Shown here: positions 18,780 through 28,552 of the stretch, piece by piece
How the letters are laid out: every line of letters starts with the position of its first letter
Position numbering within the stretch: position 1 is the first letter of the stretch
Assembly: GCA_963720475.1 (NCBI GenBank)
Contig: OY970394.1
Location: 1,054,001-1,118,000 of the forward strand
Direction: 5' to 3'
Source: G963720475 sp963720475
GTDB lineage: Bacteria; Actinomycetota; Thermoleophilia; Solirubrobacterales; Thermoleophilaceae
Length of the DNA stretch: 64,000 bases
The notes under the pieces: generated by a model
What the model saw: the letters and a program-made list of their open reading frames with translations, nothing else
The model's database searches: none
Told to the model about the DNA's origin: nothing
Position numbers and translations under genes: made by a program

Positions 18780-19642
18780 GTGAGACTGCGGGGAACCCGC
18801 ATGAACGCAGCGGAAACAGTCATCCGGAAGGTTGGCGGCCCCGCCGTCCCTGCGCTCGGACGCGCTCTGCTGCGGGGCCAGGGGAGGATCGTCGGCGAGC
18901 TGATCGAGAACCGGCTCCGCGAGCGAGCCCGCCCTGCGCCCCGGATACGAGGCGATGACCGACGAGGACGCGCGCCTGCACTTCGGTGCCGAGGAACTCG
19001 TCGAGCAGGAGCATCTTCGCCGCGCGATGCGCTTCTTCCACGCGTGGCGGGTCAAAGTCCTGCACGAACGCATCGGCGCCGAGGCGCTGGCCGCTCGCAA
19101 AGACGCTCGACGTCGGCGACACCGACGGCTTGATGCTGAAGGACCTCGGCAAGCCGGGGCTCGGGTTCAACCTCGCGCCCGCCGCGGTCCGCAACATCGA
19201 GAAGAACGGGATCGAGGCGCGTCTTGGCGATGGCCACCGGATGCCCTTCGAAGACGGCGAGTTCGACCACGTCCTCTGCTTCGAGACGCTCGAGCACGTC
19301 GAGAGCCCGCACGAGCTGCTTGCCGAGCTCGCGCGCGTATGCGCCCCAAGCGGGCGCGTGTGGCTGTCGATCCCGTGGGTGCCGCAGACCTTCGTCTACC
19401 CGCGCGACGAGTCGGTCCAGCGCGGCTACATGCACGTGTTCGAGTTCTCGCGCGAGGACTTCGGCTCCGTCGTGTCGCACTCACCGCTCGAGATCCGCTT
19501 CGACACCGTCTGCGACATCATCGGCCGGCCGCGGACGGTGGCCCAGCGCGCCTACCTCGCGGCGAACCGCCGCAGCCACATCCTCGCCGGCACCTTCCGC
19601 CGCTTCCAGTTCTTCGAGCTCGGGCACCGACCGGGCGGGTGA
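18780..19642 (+). CDS. SAM-dependent methyltransferase
   Basis: About 285 aa. The N-terminal helical part (MRLRGTRMNAAETVIRKVGG, GELIENRL) leads, after indels near 18925 and 19097, into EEHLRR-like AMRFFHAWRVKVLHERIG, TLDVGDTDGLMLKDLG (a shortened SAM loop), FNLAPAAVRNIEKNG, LGDGHRMPFEDGEFDHVLCFETLEHVESP, VWLSIPWVPQTFV, and the end RSHILAGTFRRFQFFELGHRPGG. The FDHVLCFETLEHV segment is diagnostic of methyltransferase family 11. The usual GxGxG loop is degenerate (VGDTDG), so it may bind SAM in a variant way. TGA overlaps the next GTG. Confidence 0.82.
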
Positions 19643-21485
19643 GGCTGCTCACCCTCCAGTCCGCCGTCGGCTCGCGCGCGCCGGGATCGGCGGGCGCACG
19701 CCGCTGGCTGTACGCCGGCGAGGATGCCGAATGGGACTCACCGCCGCCGCCGGCCCGCTCGCCGGACTCGAACGCGTGGAGGTGGGAGAGCTGCTCGACG
19801 ACGCGGCGAACGCGCTGCGCGACCCCTACATCGACTGGATCGGCGAGCTCTCGCAGCAAAACGCCTCGCTCGAGTGGTGGGCCTCCGAGCTCGCCGCCAA
19901 GAACCCCTTCGCGCGGCTCTTCCCCCGGCTCTGCGCGCTCGCGGCCGCGCGGCGCGCGCTCGCCGAGGGCCTCGACGACGTACTCGTCGTCTGCTCGACT
20001 CCCGCCGGTCGCGATGCGTTGCGGGAGACCGTGCCGGACGCCCGCGTGCTCGGCGCGGGCTCCGCGCCGGGGGAGAGCCGCCTGAAGCGCGCCGCGCGCC
20101 GTGGCCTGGACGGCTGGGCGCGGACCGCCCCCGGCCAGCTCATGCCGGGGCACCGGCGGCGCTCTCGGCGCGGCGCCGCGCTCGCGCTCGAGGACAGTCA
20201 CGCCTACCGCCGGCGGGTGCTGGGCCGCCTCGGGGCGTCTCGTGGAGAACCGCTCGCCGGCGAGCGCACGGCGCTGCTGTTCACCTGGGTCGACGAGCGC
20301 AGCGCCGGAGCCGACGGCCACTACCAGGACCCTCACTTCGGCCCCTGCCGCGACTCCTGCGCGAGCACGGCCACGAGGTCGCGTTCGCCCCGCGAGTCAT
20401 CGCGCCCGCGCTGTTCGAGGACACGATCAGGCCGCTGCTCGCGACCGGCGAGCGCTTCTACTTCCACGACGCTGGACCGACGCGGCCGACTGGCGCGACG
20501 CCGGGCGCCGCGCACACGCGTTTGCTCCCGACATTCCGGCCGAAGCCAGTCTCGACGCCCGTCGCCCGCCTCGCCCGCGAGCACGTCGCCGAGTACGAGC
20601 TCCAGCAGCGCGTCCCGATCGCGCTCGACGCTTTCGTCCGCAAGCTGGCGGCGGGCGGCGTGCGGCCGGCGCGTGTGCTCCTTCCCTTCGAGGGCCACTC
20701 GTGGGAGCAGGCGTTGACGCACGCGGTTCACGAGCACATGCCCGGCACCGCGGTCGTCGGCTGGGACAACGTCAACTTCTCGCGCTTCGCGCTCTCGCTC
20801 TACCCGGCGCGCTCCGAGATAGGGCTGCGCCCGCTGCCCGACCGCGTCGTGACGAACGGTGAGACCTTCGCCGGGATCCTGCGGCGCGAGGGGTTCCCGC
20901 CCGACGGTGTGCGGGTCGGCTGCGCCCTGCGCCACGAGGATTTACACGAGCGGCCTCCGCCGGCCCGCGCCCCGGCGAGCCGCTCCGTGTGCTCGCCGCG
21001 ACGAGCATCGACGTCGCACAGTCGGCCGAGCTCGTCGCGAAGGCGATCGAGGCGTTCGGCGGCGACGACCGCTTCGATTTGAAAATCAAGTGCCATCCCG
21101 CGGTGGACGGGCCGGGTCCGCGCCTGGGCCGCGCTCGCTGGCCGGCGGCGACGTGCCCGCCTTCTCCGACGAGCCGATCGGTGAGCTGCTCCGCCGGCGA
21201 CGCGGTGCTCTACTCGTACTCGGTCGTCTGTTACGAGGCGCTCGCGCAGGGAGTTCCGGCGGTTTTCGTCCGCTCCGACACGTTCCTCGACCTCGACCAG
21301 CTCGAGCCCTTCCCGGCCCTTCGGCGCAGGCGGGCGCACTCCCGGCGAGTTGCGCGGGGCGGTCCTCAGGCGACGGGGCTGCCCGAGGCGGAGCGGGAAG
21401 CTGGCGCGCCGCGGCACGCGAGGCCGTCGCGTCGGCGCTTGCGCCGATCGGTCCCGACTGCTGGCGAGGATTCGTCGAGCCGTGA
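19639..21485 (+). CDS. Large surface-carbohydrate biosynthesis protein, LIC13510-like
   Basis: About 610 aa after repair of roughly eight indels. N-terminal third: GLERVEVGELLDDAANALRD, PYIDWIGELSQQNASLEWWA, AAKNPFARLFPRLCALAAARRAL, VLVVCSTPAGRDALRETVPD. Middle: ALLFTWVDERSAGADGHYQDPHFGP, EHGHEVAFAPRVIAPALFED. C-terminal third: VLLPFEGHSWEQALTHAVHE, TAVVGWDNVNFSRFALSLYP, RVVTNGETFAGILRREGFPPDGVRVG, KIKCHPAVDG, GDAVLYSYSVVCYEALAQGVPAVFV. The last part looks like a GT-B C-terminal domain (EALAQGVP). I recall this layout from the LIC13510 family of Leptospira-type O-antigen proteins, but the match is from memory. GTG overlaps the methyltransferase stop and its own stop overlaps the flippase GTG. 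Confidence 0.6.
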
Positions 21486-23024
21486 GCACGACCGAGCCGG
21501 AGATAGCCGAGATCCCGGCCGAGTCCGGCGGCGAGGAGCGGCGGCTCCTCACGGGCACGCTGGCGATCCAAGCGGCGCGCGGCGTCGGGATCCTGATCCT
21601 GCTCGGCACCTCGACCGCGCTCGGGCGCGAGCTGAGCCTGTCGGAGTTCGGCGTCTACGGGCTGACGCTGTCGTTCGCGCTCGGCCTGATCTTCATCCAG
21701 GGGAGCGTCGAGGCGGCGGCGATCCGCACGATCGCCCAGGCGCGCGACCGGCCGCGCGCGACTACGCGTTCACGGCGACGATGGCGTCATACGTCGCGTT
21801 CGGGGCGCTCGCCGGACTCGTGATCCTCGGCGCCGGCGTCGGGGCACTGTCGCTGTTCGACATCCCGTCCTCGCTCGAGTCCGAGGGCCGCAGCGGGCTG
21901 ATCGCGCTCGCCGCGGTCACAGCCGTCGGCTGGCCGGCGACCACCTACTACAACGTGCTCCACGGCACGCAGCGGTTCAAGGCGGCCGCTGCGGTCGACA
22001 TCGCCGGCCACGTCGTCTTCGCGACCGCGATCGTCGCGATGCTGTTCGTCTTCGATGCGCCGTTGTGGCTGCTGATCGCGGCCGGCGGCTCGATCCCTCT
22101 GTCGACCGGCCTGGCGTCGCTGCTCGTCGTCCGTGCGCAGCGGTTGCCGTACCGCCTGCGACCGAACGGCCTCGACGTGCCGGGATGCGCGGCTTCCTCG
22201 GCTTCTCGGGCGCCGTCTTCCTCTCGGCGGTCACCGACATCGTCATCTACTCCGTCGACAGGGCGATCCTCGCCGCGTTCAAGAACGCGGCGACCGTCGG
22301 GCTGTACGAGGCGGTCGTCCGCCCGCAGTCGCTGCTGCGCGTCCTGCACGGGACGATGCTGATCACCGTCCTGCCGGTCTCGACGGCGTACATCGCCGCG
22401 GACGACCAGCACCGCCTGCGCGAGCTGCTCGATTCGGGGGACGCGCTACGTGCTCGCCGTGACGACCCCGCTGTCGATCGCGCTGATGGTGCTCGCGGAG
22501 CCGATCCTCGAGGTCTGGCTCGGAGAGCGCTTCATCCCGGCTGCGACCGCGACGACGATCTTCGTCTCGTACTGGCTGTTCGCGCCCTGCGGAACGGTCG
22601 GCTCCTCGATGCTGTGGGCCGCCGGTCGCACCCGGGTCCAGGTCGGCATCGCGTGGGCGACCGCGGCGATCAACCTCGTTTTGTCGCTCGCGCTGACCGC
22701 GTGGCTCGGGCTCGAGGGCGTCGTGCTCGGGACGACGATCGCCTACGCGCTGTTGCTGCCCGTGACGCTCCACTACGTGACCGACACCTTCCCGGTCACG
22801 ATCGGGGAGCTTGCGCGGCGCGCGTTCTTGCCCGCGTTCGCGCCCGGCGTCTTCCTCGCCGCCGTCCTGGTCGCCGCGAACGCGCTGCTCGATCTCTCGG
22901 ACCGGCGTTGCTGGTCGCCTGCGGGGGCGGCGCGCTCGCCGCCTACTGGGTCGCCTACTACGTCGTCTTCATGTCGCCGGACGAGCGGACGATGCTGCGC
23001 GCCCGGCTACCGGGGGGTCAGTAG
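21482..23024 (+). CDS. Wzx-type polysaccharide flippase (MOP superfamily)
   Basis: Integral membrane protein of about 510 aa with roughly 12-14 hydrophobic helices, e.g. GVGILILLGTSTALGREL, FGALAGLVILGAGVGALSLF, VVFATAIVAMLFVFDAPLWL, VSYWLFAPCGTVGSSMLWA, INLVLSLALTAWLGLEGVVL and FLPAFAPGVFLAAVLVAANAL. The N-terminal ELSLSEFGVYGLTLSFALGL and the mid-region YSVDRAILAAFKNAATVGLYEA are typical for flippases of undecaprenyl-linked repeat units. Indels near 21755, 22180, 22438 and 22905. Start GTG 21482 overlaps the preceding stop (GTGA). The 3' end overlaps the end of the convergent methyltransferase. Confidence 0.88.
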
Positions 23025-23779
23025 GAACGCCTGGAACTCGGCGCCGCGCCGCCGCAGGCGCTTGTGGTCGAAGCCGTGGCCTGCGAACAGCGCCGAGTAC
23101 TCGCGCCGGCTGTAGTAGTGGTCGCCCGTGGTCGCGTCGGCGGCGGGGACCGGCCCGCCGCCGGGTGCCGCGACGCGCGATGGCAGCAGCCGCGAAGCGA
23201 CCCCGCGCGGCGTGCCCCGCGTAGGCGCGCGGCCCGACGACGTGCTCGCCGATCAGGATCGCCACGCCGCCCGGCCGCAGGACGCGGCGGATCCCGTCGA
23301 GCAGCTCGTCCGGGCGGTCGGCGTGGTGGAACGCCTGCGAGAAGCAGCACGAAGTCGAGCGCACGGTCGTCGAGCTTGATGTCGTAGAAGCTGCCGAGCG
23401 CGAGGACCGGGACCTCCTCCGGGATCCCGTAGTGGTCGAGCACGGCTGGACCCAGTTTCAGCAGGCGGTGGCGCGAGTACTCGACGCAGTAGACGCGGCG
23501 GGCGCCGAGCTCGACGAGGATCGGTAGCGACCACAGAGTTCCCGACGCGAGGTCGGCGCCGGTGGGCCCCAGCCGCCCGCCCGCCGCAGCGACCGCCGCG
23601 CGGAGGTCGTCCGGCAGGCCGACGTCCGCGAGGTACGCCTCCATCCGCGCGAAGCCGCCGTCGAGGACGTTCCACTCCTTCGACTGCTCGACGCTCTCGT
23701 CGTTCCAGTAGTCGGCGTACTCCTGGCCCTCGATCTCGTCGGGCTCGAGCCAGGTCTCCATCTGCCAGCGCCCGGTCAC
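23007..23779 (-). CDS. SAM-dependent methyltransferase
   Basis: About 257 aa. METWLEPDEIEGQEYADYWND, EQSKEWNVLDGG, then GADLASGTLWSLPILVELG (a variant SAM loop, DLASGTLWS), RVYCVEYSRHRLLKLGPAVLDHYG, LGSFYDIKLDDRALDFVLL, QAFHHADRPDELLDGIRRVLRPGGVAILIGEHVVG. One indel near 23340 separates LDFVLL from SQAFHHA; others near 23195 and 23045 mask the end, which reads GHGFDHKRLRRRG and FQAFLLTPR up to TAG 23007-23009. It overlaps the stop of GT2 downstream on the same strand (start within that gene's coupled region) and is probably co-transcribed after it. Confidence 0.84.
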
Positions 23780-24573
23780 CGGCTGCTGCTCCTCGCGTCT
23801 CGCACCCGCCGCAGAACCCGGTAGATCAGGACGATCATCCGGCTCGTCAGCTGGTTGACCGCGACGGCCAGCCGGTGACCCTCGCCGTGGGTGCGCGCGT
23901 TCTCGGCGTGCTCGGCGAACTGGCGCTCGAAGCCCGACATGCTCGCCGTGCCCTCCATCATCCGGAAGACGGCGAGCTCGCGGTCGAGCACGACGGGGTC
24001 GTGTTCGCGGGCGATGTAGAGGTGCGTGTCGTAGTCCATCGAGGTCTGGAAGCGCTCGTCGTAAGGCTTCGGGGGTAGGGCGTCCTTGCGGACGAAGGTC
24101 GCCGGCGTGGAGACGAAGTTCTGCGTCAGGTAGAGGCCGAACGAGTAGCGCCGCAGGAAGAAGTTCTTGTACGCGGTGACGAGCTTGCGGATCTCTTCGC
24201 CGTCCTCGTCCACGATCCGGCAGCGGCCGGTCGCCCAGCGCGCGTCTGGATACGCCGCGAGCGCCTCGCCGACGGCGTTGAGCGCGCCGGGGAGGTAGAA
24301 GTCGTCGGCGTTCAGCCAGCCGATGAAGTCGCCTGTGGCCATCGCGACGCCCTTGTTCATCGCGTCGGAGAGGCCGTCGTCGGGCTCGGACACGTAGCGG
24401 ACTTCGGGCGCCGATTTGAGGATCTCGACCGTGCCGTCGGTCGAGCCGCCGTCGACGACGACGTGCTCCACACGCGGGTAGCCCTGGTCGCGCACGCTCG
24501 CGAGCGTCTGCGCGATCGTCTTCGAGGCGTTCAGCGCCGGCGTGACGACGGTGATGCTGGGGACGTCGGCCAT
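23776..24573 (-). CDS. GT2 family glycosyltransferase
   Basis: Intact 265-aa GT-A transferase. MADVPSITVVTPALNASKTI, EHVVVDGGSTDGTVEIL, YVSEPDDGLSDAMNKGVAMATGDFIGWLNADDFYLPGAL. These are the DGGSTD, DDGLSDAMNKG and NADD motifs of the WfgS/WcaA-like branch of GT2. The C-terminal half carries FVSTPATFVRKDALP and TSMDYDTHLYIAREHD, with the D-Y-D base region. It is the first gene of a two-gene minus unit and diverges from the next GT4 across only 29 bases. Confidence 0.93.
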   Translation of the reverse strand: MADVPSITVVTPALNASKTIAQTLASVRDQGYPRVEHVVVDGGSTDGTVEILKSAPEVRYVSEPDDGLSDAMNKGVAMATGDFIGWLNADDFYLPGALNAVGEALAAYPDARWATGRCRIVDEDGEEIRKLVTAYKNFFLRRYSFGLYLTQNFVSTPATFVRKDALPPKPYDERFQTSMDYDTHLYIAREHDPVVLDRELAVFRMMEGTASMSGFERQFAEHAENARTHGEGHRLAVAVNQLTSRMIVLIYRVLRRVRDARSSSR

Positions 24574-24583
24574 CGGGCGCGGC

Positions 24584-24589
24584 AGCTTA
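24584..24589 (-). promoter_or_regulatory. Candidate -10 element for GT2 (overlaps a divergent -10)
   Basis: TAAGCT on the minus strand, ten bases before ATG 24573. The same bases form, on the other strand, part of TACGCT (24588-24593) for the divergent GT4. Confidence 0.45.
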
Positions 24590-24593
24590 CGCT
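24588..24593 (+). promoter_or_regulatory. Candidate -10 element for GT4 (overlaps a divergent -10)
   Basis: TACGCT, nine bases before ATG 24603. The 29-base gap has no Shine-Dalgarno on either side, so both genes are probably leaderless and share this AT-containing core. Confidence 0.5.
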
Positions 24594-24602
24594 TCGCCGC
24601 TC

Positions 24603-25775
24603 ATGGCGCTCCACGTCGGCTTCAGCCTGCTGACCCTCTTCCCCGGCCGCGTCGGCGGGTCGGAGTCGAACGTCCGTGGGCTGCTGGATGAGTTCTCCGC
24701 CGGCAACGGACCCGAGGCGCTGACCGTGCTGGCGAACCGCCACGTGATGCCGGCCTACCGCGAGTACGAGCGCGGGCCGGTCCGCGTGCACGAGGTCCGC
24801 TCCTATCGCGCAGGCGACTCCGACGCGACGCGCGCGCTCGCGATGCTCGGCGCGCGCCTGTTCCCGCGGCGCGCGGCGCGCGACGTGCCGGCGGGGCTCG
24901 ACGTCGTCCACTACCCGGTGACCGTCCCGATTCCCGAGCTGCCGCTGCCGAAGGTCGTGACGCTCCACGACGTCCAGCACCTCGACCTGCCCGGCTTGCT
25001 TTCGCGCCCCGAGCGCGCCTACCGCAGCTGGGCGTACGAGGGCGCGGCGCGGCGGGCCACGCTCGTGATCACCTCGAGCGCCTACTCCCGCGGCCGGCTC
25101 GTCGAGGTCGCCGGGCTCGACCCCGAGCGGATCGAGGTCATCCCGGTGGCGGTGAACCACGAGCGGTTCAGGCCCGGCCCGGGCGAACGCGACGACGAGC
25201 TGCTCGCCGCGCTCGAGCTTCCGGAGCGCTTCGTCGCCTACCCGGCGAACATGTGGCCGCACAAGAACCACGCGCGCCTGATCGAGGCGCTGGCGCGGGT
25301 TGACGACCGCGAGCTCGTACTCGTCTTCACCGGCCAGGACTACGGCAAGCTCGACGCGCTGAACGCGCGCGCCGCGGAGCTCGGCGTCGCCGACCGCGTA
25401 AGGCACCTCGGGTTCCTCGCGCCCGATGCCGTCCCGGCGCTCTACCGCCGTGCGCTCGCGCTCGTCTACCCGAGCCTCTACGAGGGCTTCGGGATCCCGC
25501 CGCTCGAGGCGATGGCGTGCGGCTGTCCTGTCGCGGCGTCCACGCGCGCTTCGCTGGCCGAGCTGGTCGGGGGCGCGGCGGTCGAGCTCGACCCGGAGGA
25601 TCCGGACTCGATCGCGGCCGCGATCGAGTCGGTCACGGGCGACGAGGGTGTCCGCGAGCGCCTGCGGAAGGCCGGGATCGAGCGCGCGGCGCGCTACACC
25701 TGGCCGTCCGCTGCGGCCGCTCATAGAGCGGTGTACGAACGCGCGCGCGAAACCTTGCAGACGCCCCCTGGTTAG
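24603..25775 (+). CDS. GT4-type glycosyltransferase (mannosyl/rhamnosyltransferase-like)
   Basis: Intact 390-aa GT-B protein. N-domain: MALHVGFSLLTLFPGRVGGSES (donor-loop GGSES), VHEVRSYRAGD, LDVVHYPVTVPIPELPLPKV, TLHDVQHLDLPGLLSRPERAYR. C-domain: VIPVAVNHERFRPG, VAYPANMWPHKNHARLIEAL, LVFTGQDYGKLDALNARAAEL, HLGFLAPDAVPALYRRALALVYPSLYEGFGIPPLEAMACGCPVAAS (EGFGIPPLEAMACG is the sugar-nucleotide motif). The whole reads as a typical GT4 of the MtfA/WbaZ kind. The stop lies eight bases before the next ATG. Confidence 0.95.
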   Translation: MALHVGFSLLTLFPGRVGGSESNVRGLLDEFSAGNGPEALTVLANRHVMPAYREYERGPVRVHEVRSYRAGDSDATRALAMLGARLFPRRAARDVPAGLDVVHYPVTVPIPELPLPKVVTLHDVQHLDLPGLLSRPERAYRSWAYEGAARRATLVITSSAYSRGRLVEVAGLDPERIEVIPVAVNHERFRPGPGERDDELLAALELPERFVAYPANMWPHKNHARLIEALARVDDRELVLVFTGQDYGKLDALNARAAELGVADRVRHLGFLAPDAVPALYRRALALVYPSLYEGFGIPPLEAMACGCPVAASTRASLAELVGGAAVELDPEDPDSIAAAIESVTGDEGVRERLRKAGIERAARYTWPSAAAAHRAVYERARETLQTPPG

Positions 25776-25782
25776 GGCGAAC

Positions 25783-26601
25783 ATGTCCTTTGACGCTACC
25801 CTCCAAGCCCGTCCCGACAGGAGGCTTCGGCCCGCCTTGGCCCCTCACGCTGCCCGCTACCTCGCCGTCGTACCCGCCTACAACGAAGCCGCAACCGTCG
25901 GCTCCGTGGTCAGCTCGATCCTCGACGAGGCGAACGACGTGGACGTCGTCGTGATCGACGACGGCTCGACCGATCAGACCGGCGAGGTGGCCGAGGCTGC
26001 CGGCGCGCGCGTCCTGCGGCACCCGTTCAACCTCGGCATCGGCGGCGCCGTCCAGTCGGGCTTCGCCTTCGCGCTCGACAACGACTACGACTTCATGGTC
26101 CAGATCGACGCCGACGGCCAGCACGAGGCCGCAGAGCTCCGGTCCCTGCGCGACGCGATGGCCGCCGATCCCTCGCTCGACATGGTCTGCGGCTCGCGTT
26201 TCATCAGCTCCGACTACAAGTACCCGGCGCCGATGAGCCGCCGCACAGGCATCCACATCTTCGCCTTCCTGCTCTCGCGCATCACCGACTCGAGGATCAG
26301 CGACCCGACGTCGGGCTTCCGCCTCTTCAACCGCCGCGCGATCAATCTCTTCGCACGCGACTACCCGCACGACTACCCCGAGGTCGAGGCGGTGCTGATG
26401 CTCCACTTCCACCGGCTGAAGATGGCCGAGGTCCCCGTGCGGATGTACGAGCGCGGCGGCGGCGAGTCCTCGATCAAGTCGGGCAAGCCGTTCTACTACA
26501 TGGTCAAGGTTCTACTGGCGATCTTCGTCGGGCTCGTCAGGGCCCGGCCCGTGGTTGAGCCGGGCGACGCGGCGCCGGTGTCCGCCGGCCACGGGATCTA
26601 G
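25783..26601 (+). CDS. GT2 polyprenyl-phosphate glycosyltransferase (DPM1-like)
   Basis: Intact 272-aa transferase. ATG 25783; the first 30 residues are poorly conserved, then YLAVVPAYNEAATVGSVV, VVVIDDGSTDQTGEVAEAAG, RHPFNLGIGGAVQSGFAFAL, FMVQIDADGQHEAAEL (DAD), CGSRFISSDYKYPAPMSRRTG, ITDSRISDPTSGFRLFNRRA and YPEVEAVLMLHFHRLKMAEVPV. There is a C-terminal membrane-near helix (FYYMVKVLLAIFVGLVRARP) but no full pair of membrane spans, like soluble Dpm1 enzymes that load a sugar on undecaprenyl or decaprenyl phosphate. A DUF2304 protein follows directly, a well-known neighbour of this GT2 branch. Confidence 0.94.
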   Translation: MSFDATLQARPDRRLRPALAPHAARYLAVVPAYNEAATVGSVVSSILDEANDVDVVVIDDGSTDQTGEVAEAAGARVLRHPFNLGIGGAVQSGFAFALDNDYDFMVQIDADGQHEAAELRSLRDAMAADPSLDMVCGSRFISSDYKYPAPMSRRTGIHIFAFLLSRITDSRISDPTSGFRLFNRRAINLFARDYPHDYPEVEAVLMLHFHRLKMAEVPVRMYERGGGESSIKSGKPFYYMVKVLLAIFVGLVRARPVVEPGDAAPVSAGHGI

Positions 26602-26615
26602 GGAGCGGCGTCGGC

Positions 26616-27043
26616 GTGAGCACTCAGCTCCAGATCTTCGCGATCGTCTCGACCGTCTTCCTGCTGCTGATCGTGCTCGAGCTCGTCCGCCGCCGGCGGC
26701 TGATGGAGCGCTACGCGTTGCTGTGGCTGCTATGCGCGATCGTCCTGCTCTCGCTCGGTGTCTGGAAGGGGCTGCTCGATGAGCTCGCGGGCGCCGTCGG
26801 CATCGCGTCGCCGCCGAACGCGCTGTTCGTCATCGCGGTCTTCTTCATCCTCGTCCTCCTGCTCCACTTCTCGGTCGCCGTTTCGCGGCTCTCCGACCAG
26901 ACGAAGGTCCTCGCCCAGCGCCAGGCGCTGCTCGAGCAGCGCCTGCGCGAGCAGGAGGAGGGGGGAAGGGCGCGTCGGCCGACGCCGGTGCGCCGGCCCA
27001 GGACGACGAGGCCGAGCGCGAGTCCGAGTCGGTCGCGAGCTGA
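26616..27043 (+). CDS. DUF2304 small membrane protein
   Basis: About 142 aa. GTG 26616, with a weak RBS (GGGAG) in the 14-base gap. Three hydrophobic helices: LQIFAIVSTVFLLLIVLELV, YALLWLLCAIVLLSLGVW and ALFVIAVFFILVLLLHFSVAVS, then a charged coiled-coil-like tail (LSDQTKVLAQRQALLEQRLREQEE). This is the DUF2304 layout; such proteins commonly follow GT2 polyprenyl transferases and are thought to assist them. A run of six Gs near 26960 appears to hold an extra base: the alternative frame gives an acidic end ...DDEAERESESVAS with TGA near 27041-27043, as in the family, instead of an Arg/Ser-rich end at 27053. Confidence 0.88.
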
Positions 27044-27051
27044 GCGCTCAT

Positions 27052-27057
27052 AGGCTT
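27052..27057 (+). promoter_or_regulatory. Candidate -10 element, leaderless start
   Basis: TAGGCT, six bases before GTG 27064 of the GT39-like gene. No Shine-Dalgarno follows it. Confidence 0.4.
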
Positions 27058-27063
27058 GCGCGG

Positions 27064-28545
27064 GTGCGACCCTCGCGTGAAGTCTGGTTCGTCGCTGCGC
27101 TGACCGTTGCGGGCGCGGCCCTGCGGTTCGCGACCCTCGACGTGCAGAGCTTCTGGCTCGACGAGGTCGTCACGGCCGACCTCGTCGACCGCTCGCTCGG
27201 GGGGATGCTGAGCGCGATCCCCGACAGCGAGTCCACGCCGCCGCTCTACTACATCCTCGCGTGGGGCTGGACGAAGCTGTTCGGCGACGCCGAGGTGGGG
27301 CTGCGCTCGTTCTCGGCCCTCGTCGGCACGGCGACGATCCCGGTCGTTTGGGCCGCCGCGCGCTCGCTCACGACACCGCGGATCGGCGTCGTCGTGGCGG
27401 CGCTTGCGGCGACCAACCCGCTGCTCGTTCACTACTCGCAGGAGGCGCGCAGCTACGCCCTGCTCGTACTGCTCGGCGCCGCCGCGTTGCTGTTCTTCGC
27501 ACGCCTGCTGGAGAACGGCGGCTCGCGCGCCGCGCTCGTCGGCTGGGCGCTCGCCGCAGCGCTCGCGCTCGCAACGCACTACTACGCCGTCTTCCTCGTC
27601 GCCCCCCAGGCGGTCTGGCTGATTGCCACGCTGCGCCCGCGGGGGCCGGCGGTCGTGGCAACGCTGGCGGTCGGGGTCGTCGGTGGCGCGCTCCTGCCCG
27701 TCGGCATCCACCAGAAGAAGCTCGACCTCGCGTCGTTCATCGCCGACACGCCGTTCCTCGAACGCGTCGCGCGCCTGCCGAAGCAGTTCCTGATCGCCTA
27801 CCAGGGCCCGGCCGAGGTCGTCCTTGCAGCGGTCTCGATCGCGCTGGCGGTCCTCGGAGTCGGCCTTACTGCTCGCTCGCGGCGAGGGAGCGGAACGCCG
27901 CGGCGCCGCGATCGCGGGGGCGCTCGGGGGCGCCGCGATCGTCGTTCCCGCCGTGCTCGTGGCGGTTGGGATCGACTACTTCGACACGCGCAACCTGATC
28001 CTCGCGTGGCTGCCCCTGGCGATCGTCGTCGCGGCGGGCTTCGGCGCTCGCCGCGCGGGCGCGGCCGGGATCGTTTCGGCGGTCGCGCTCTGTGCCGTTT
28101 TCCTCGCGACCGTGATCGGCGTCGCGCTCGAGCCGCGCTACCAGCGCGAGGACTGGCGAGGTGTGGCGCGTGCGCTCGGTCCGGCGCCGGTCGGTGGCCG
28201 CGCGATCCTTGTCACGCCCGCGTCCGGTCGGATCCCCCTCGCCCACTATCTCGCAGGCCGCACCGAGCTCGTGCCGCCGGCGCACGGAACTGTCATCGCA
28301 GATCGCCCTCGTGAGCGTCGGCGCGCCCGAGACCGGGCGCTCGGGCATCGCGGATCCCCCGCGGCCGCGCGTGGTCGAGGTGCCGCTCCCCGACTCCGGC
28401 TTGGCCGAGAGCGCGCGCTTCTACCGCGAGACCTTCTCGATCGTCAGCTTCGACGGCTCCTCGTCGTTGCCGATCGATGCGGCAGACGCCCCCGCCGACC
28501 ACGCTCGACCGCGAGCGCGAGCGCTCCGTGCTGATCCAGCGCTGA
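27064..28545 (+). CDS. GT39-like membrane glycosyltransferase (ArnT/PMT type)
   Basis: About 490 aa, many membrane helices. Start GTG 27064 (MRPSREVWFVAALTVAGAAL). The first extracytoplasmic loop has FWLDEVVTADLV, with the DE pair that binds metal/polyprenyl donor in GT-C enzymes, then ESTPPLYYILAWGWTKLFGD. Helices: FSALVGTATIPVVWAAARSL, GVVVAALAATNPLLVHYSQE (the H-YSQEAR motif is typical of bacterial mannosyltransferases), YALLVLLGAAALLFFARLL, ALATHYYAVFLVAPQAVWL. Indels at about 27868, 28300 and 28490. The C-terminal extracytoplasmic part reads YQREDWRGVARAL and VVEVPLPDSGLAESARFYRE. It takes a polyprenyl-phosphate sugar, plausibly the product of the DPM1-like enzyme next to it. Confidence 0.88.
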
Positions 28546-28552
28546 GGGCCAC

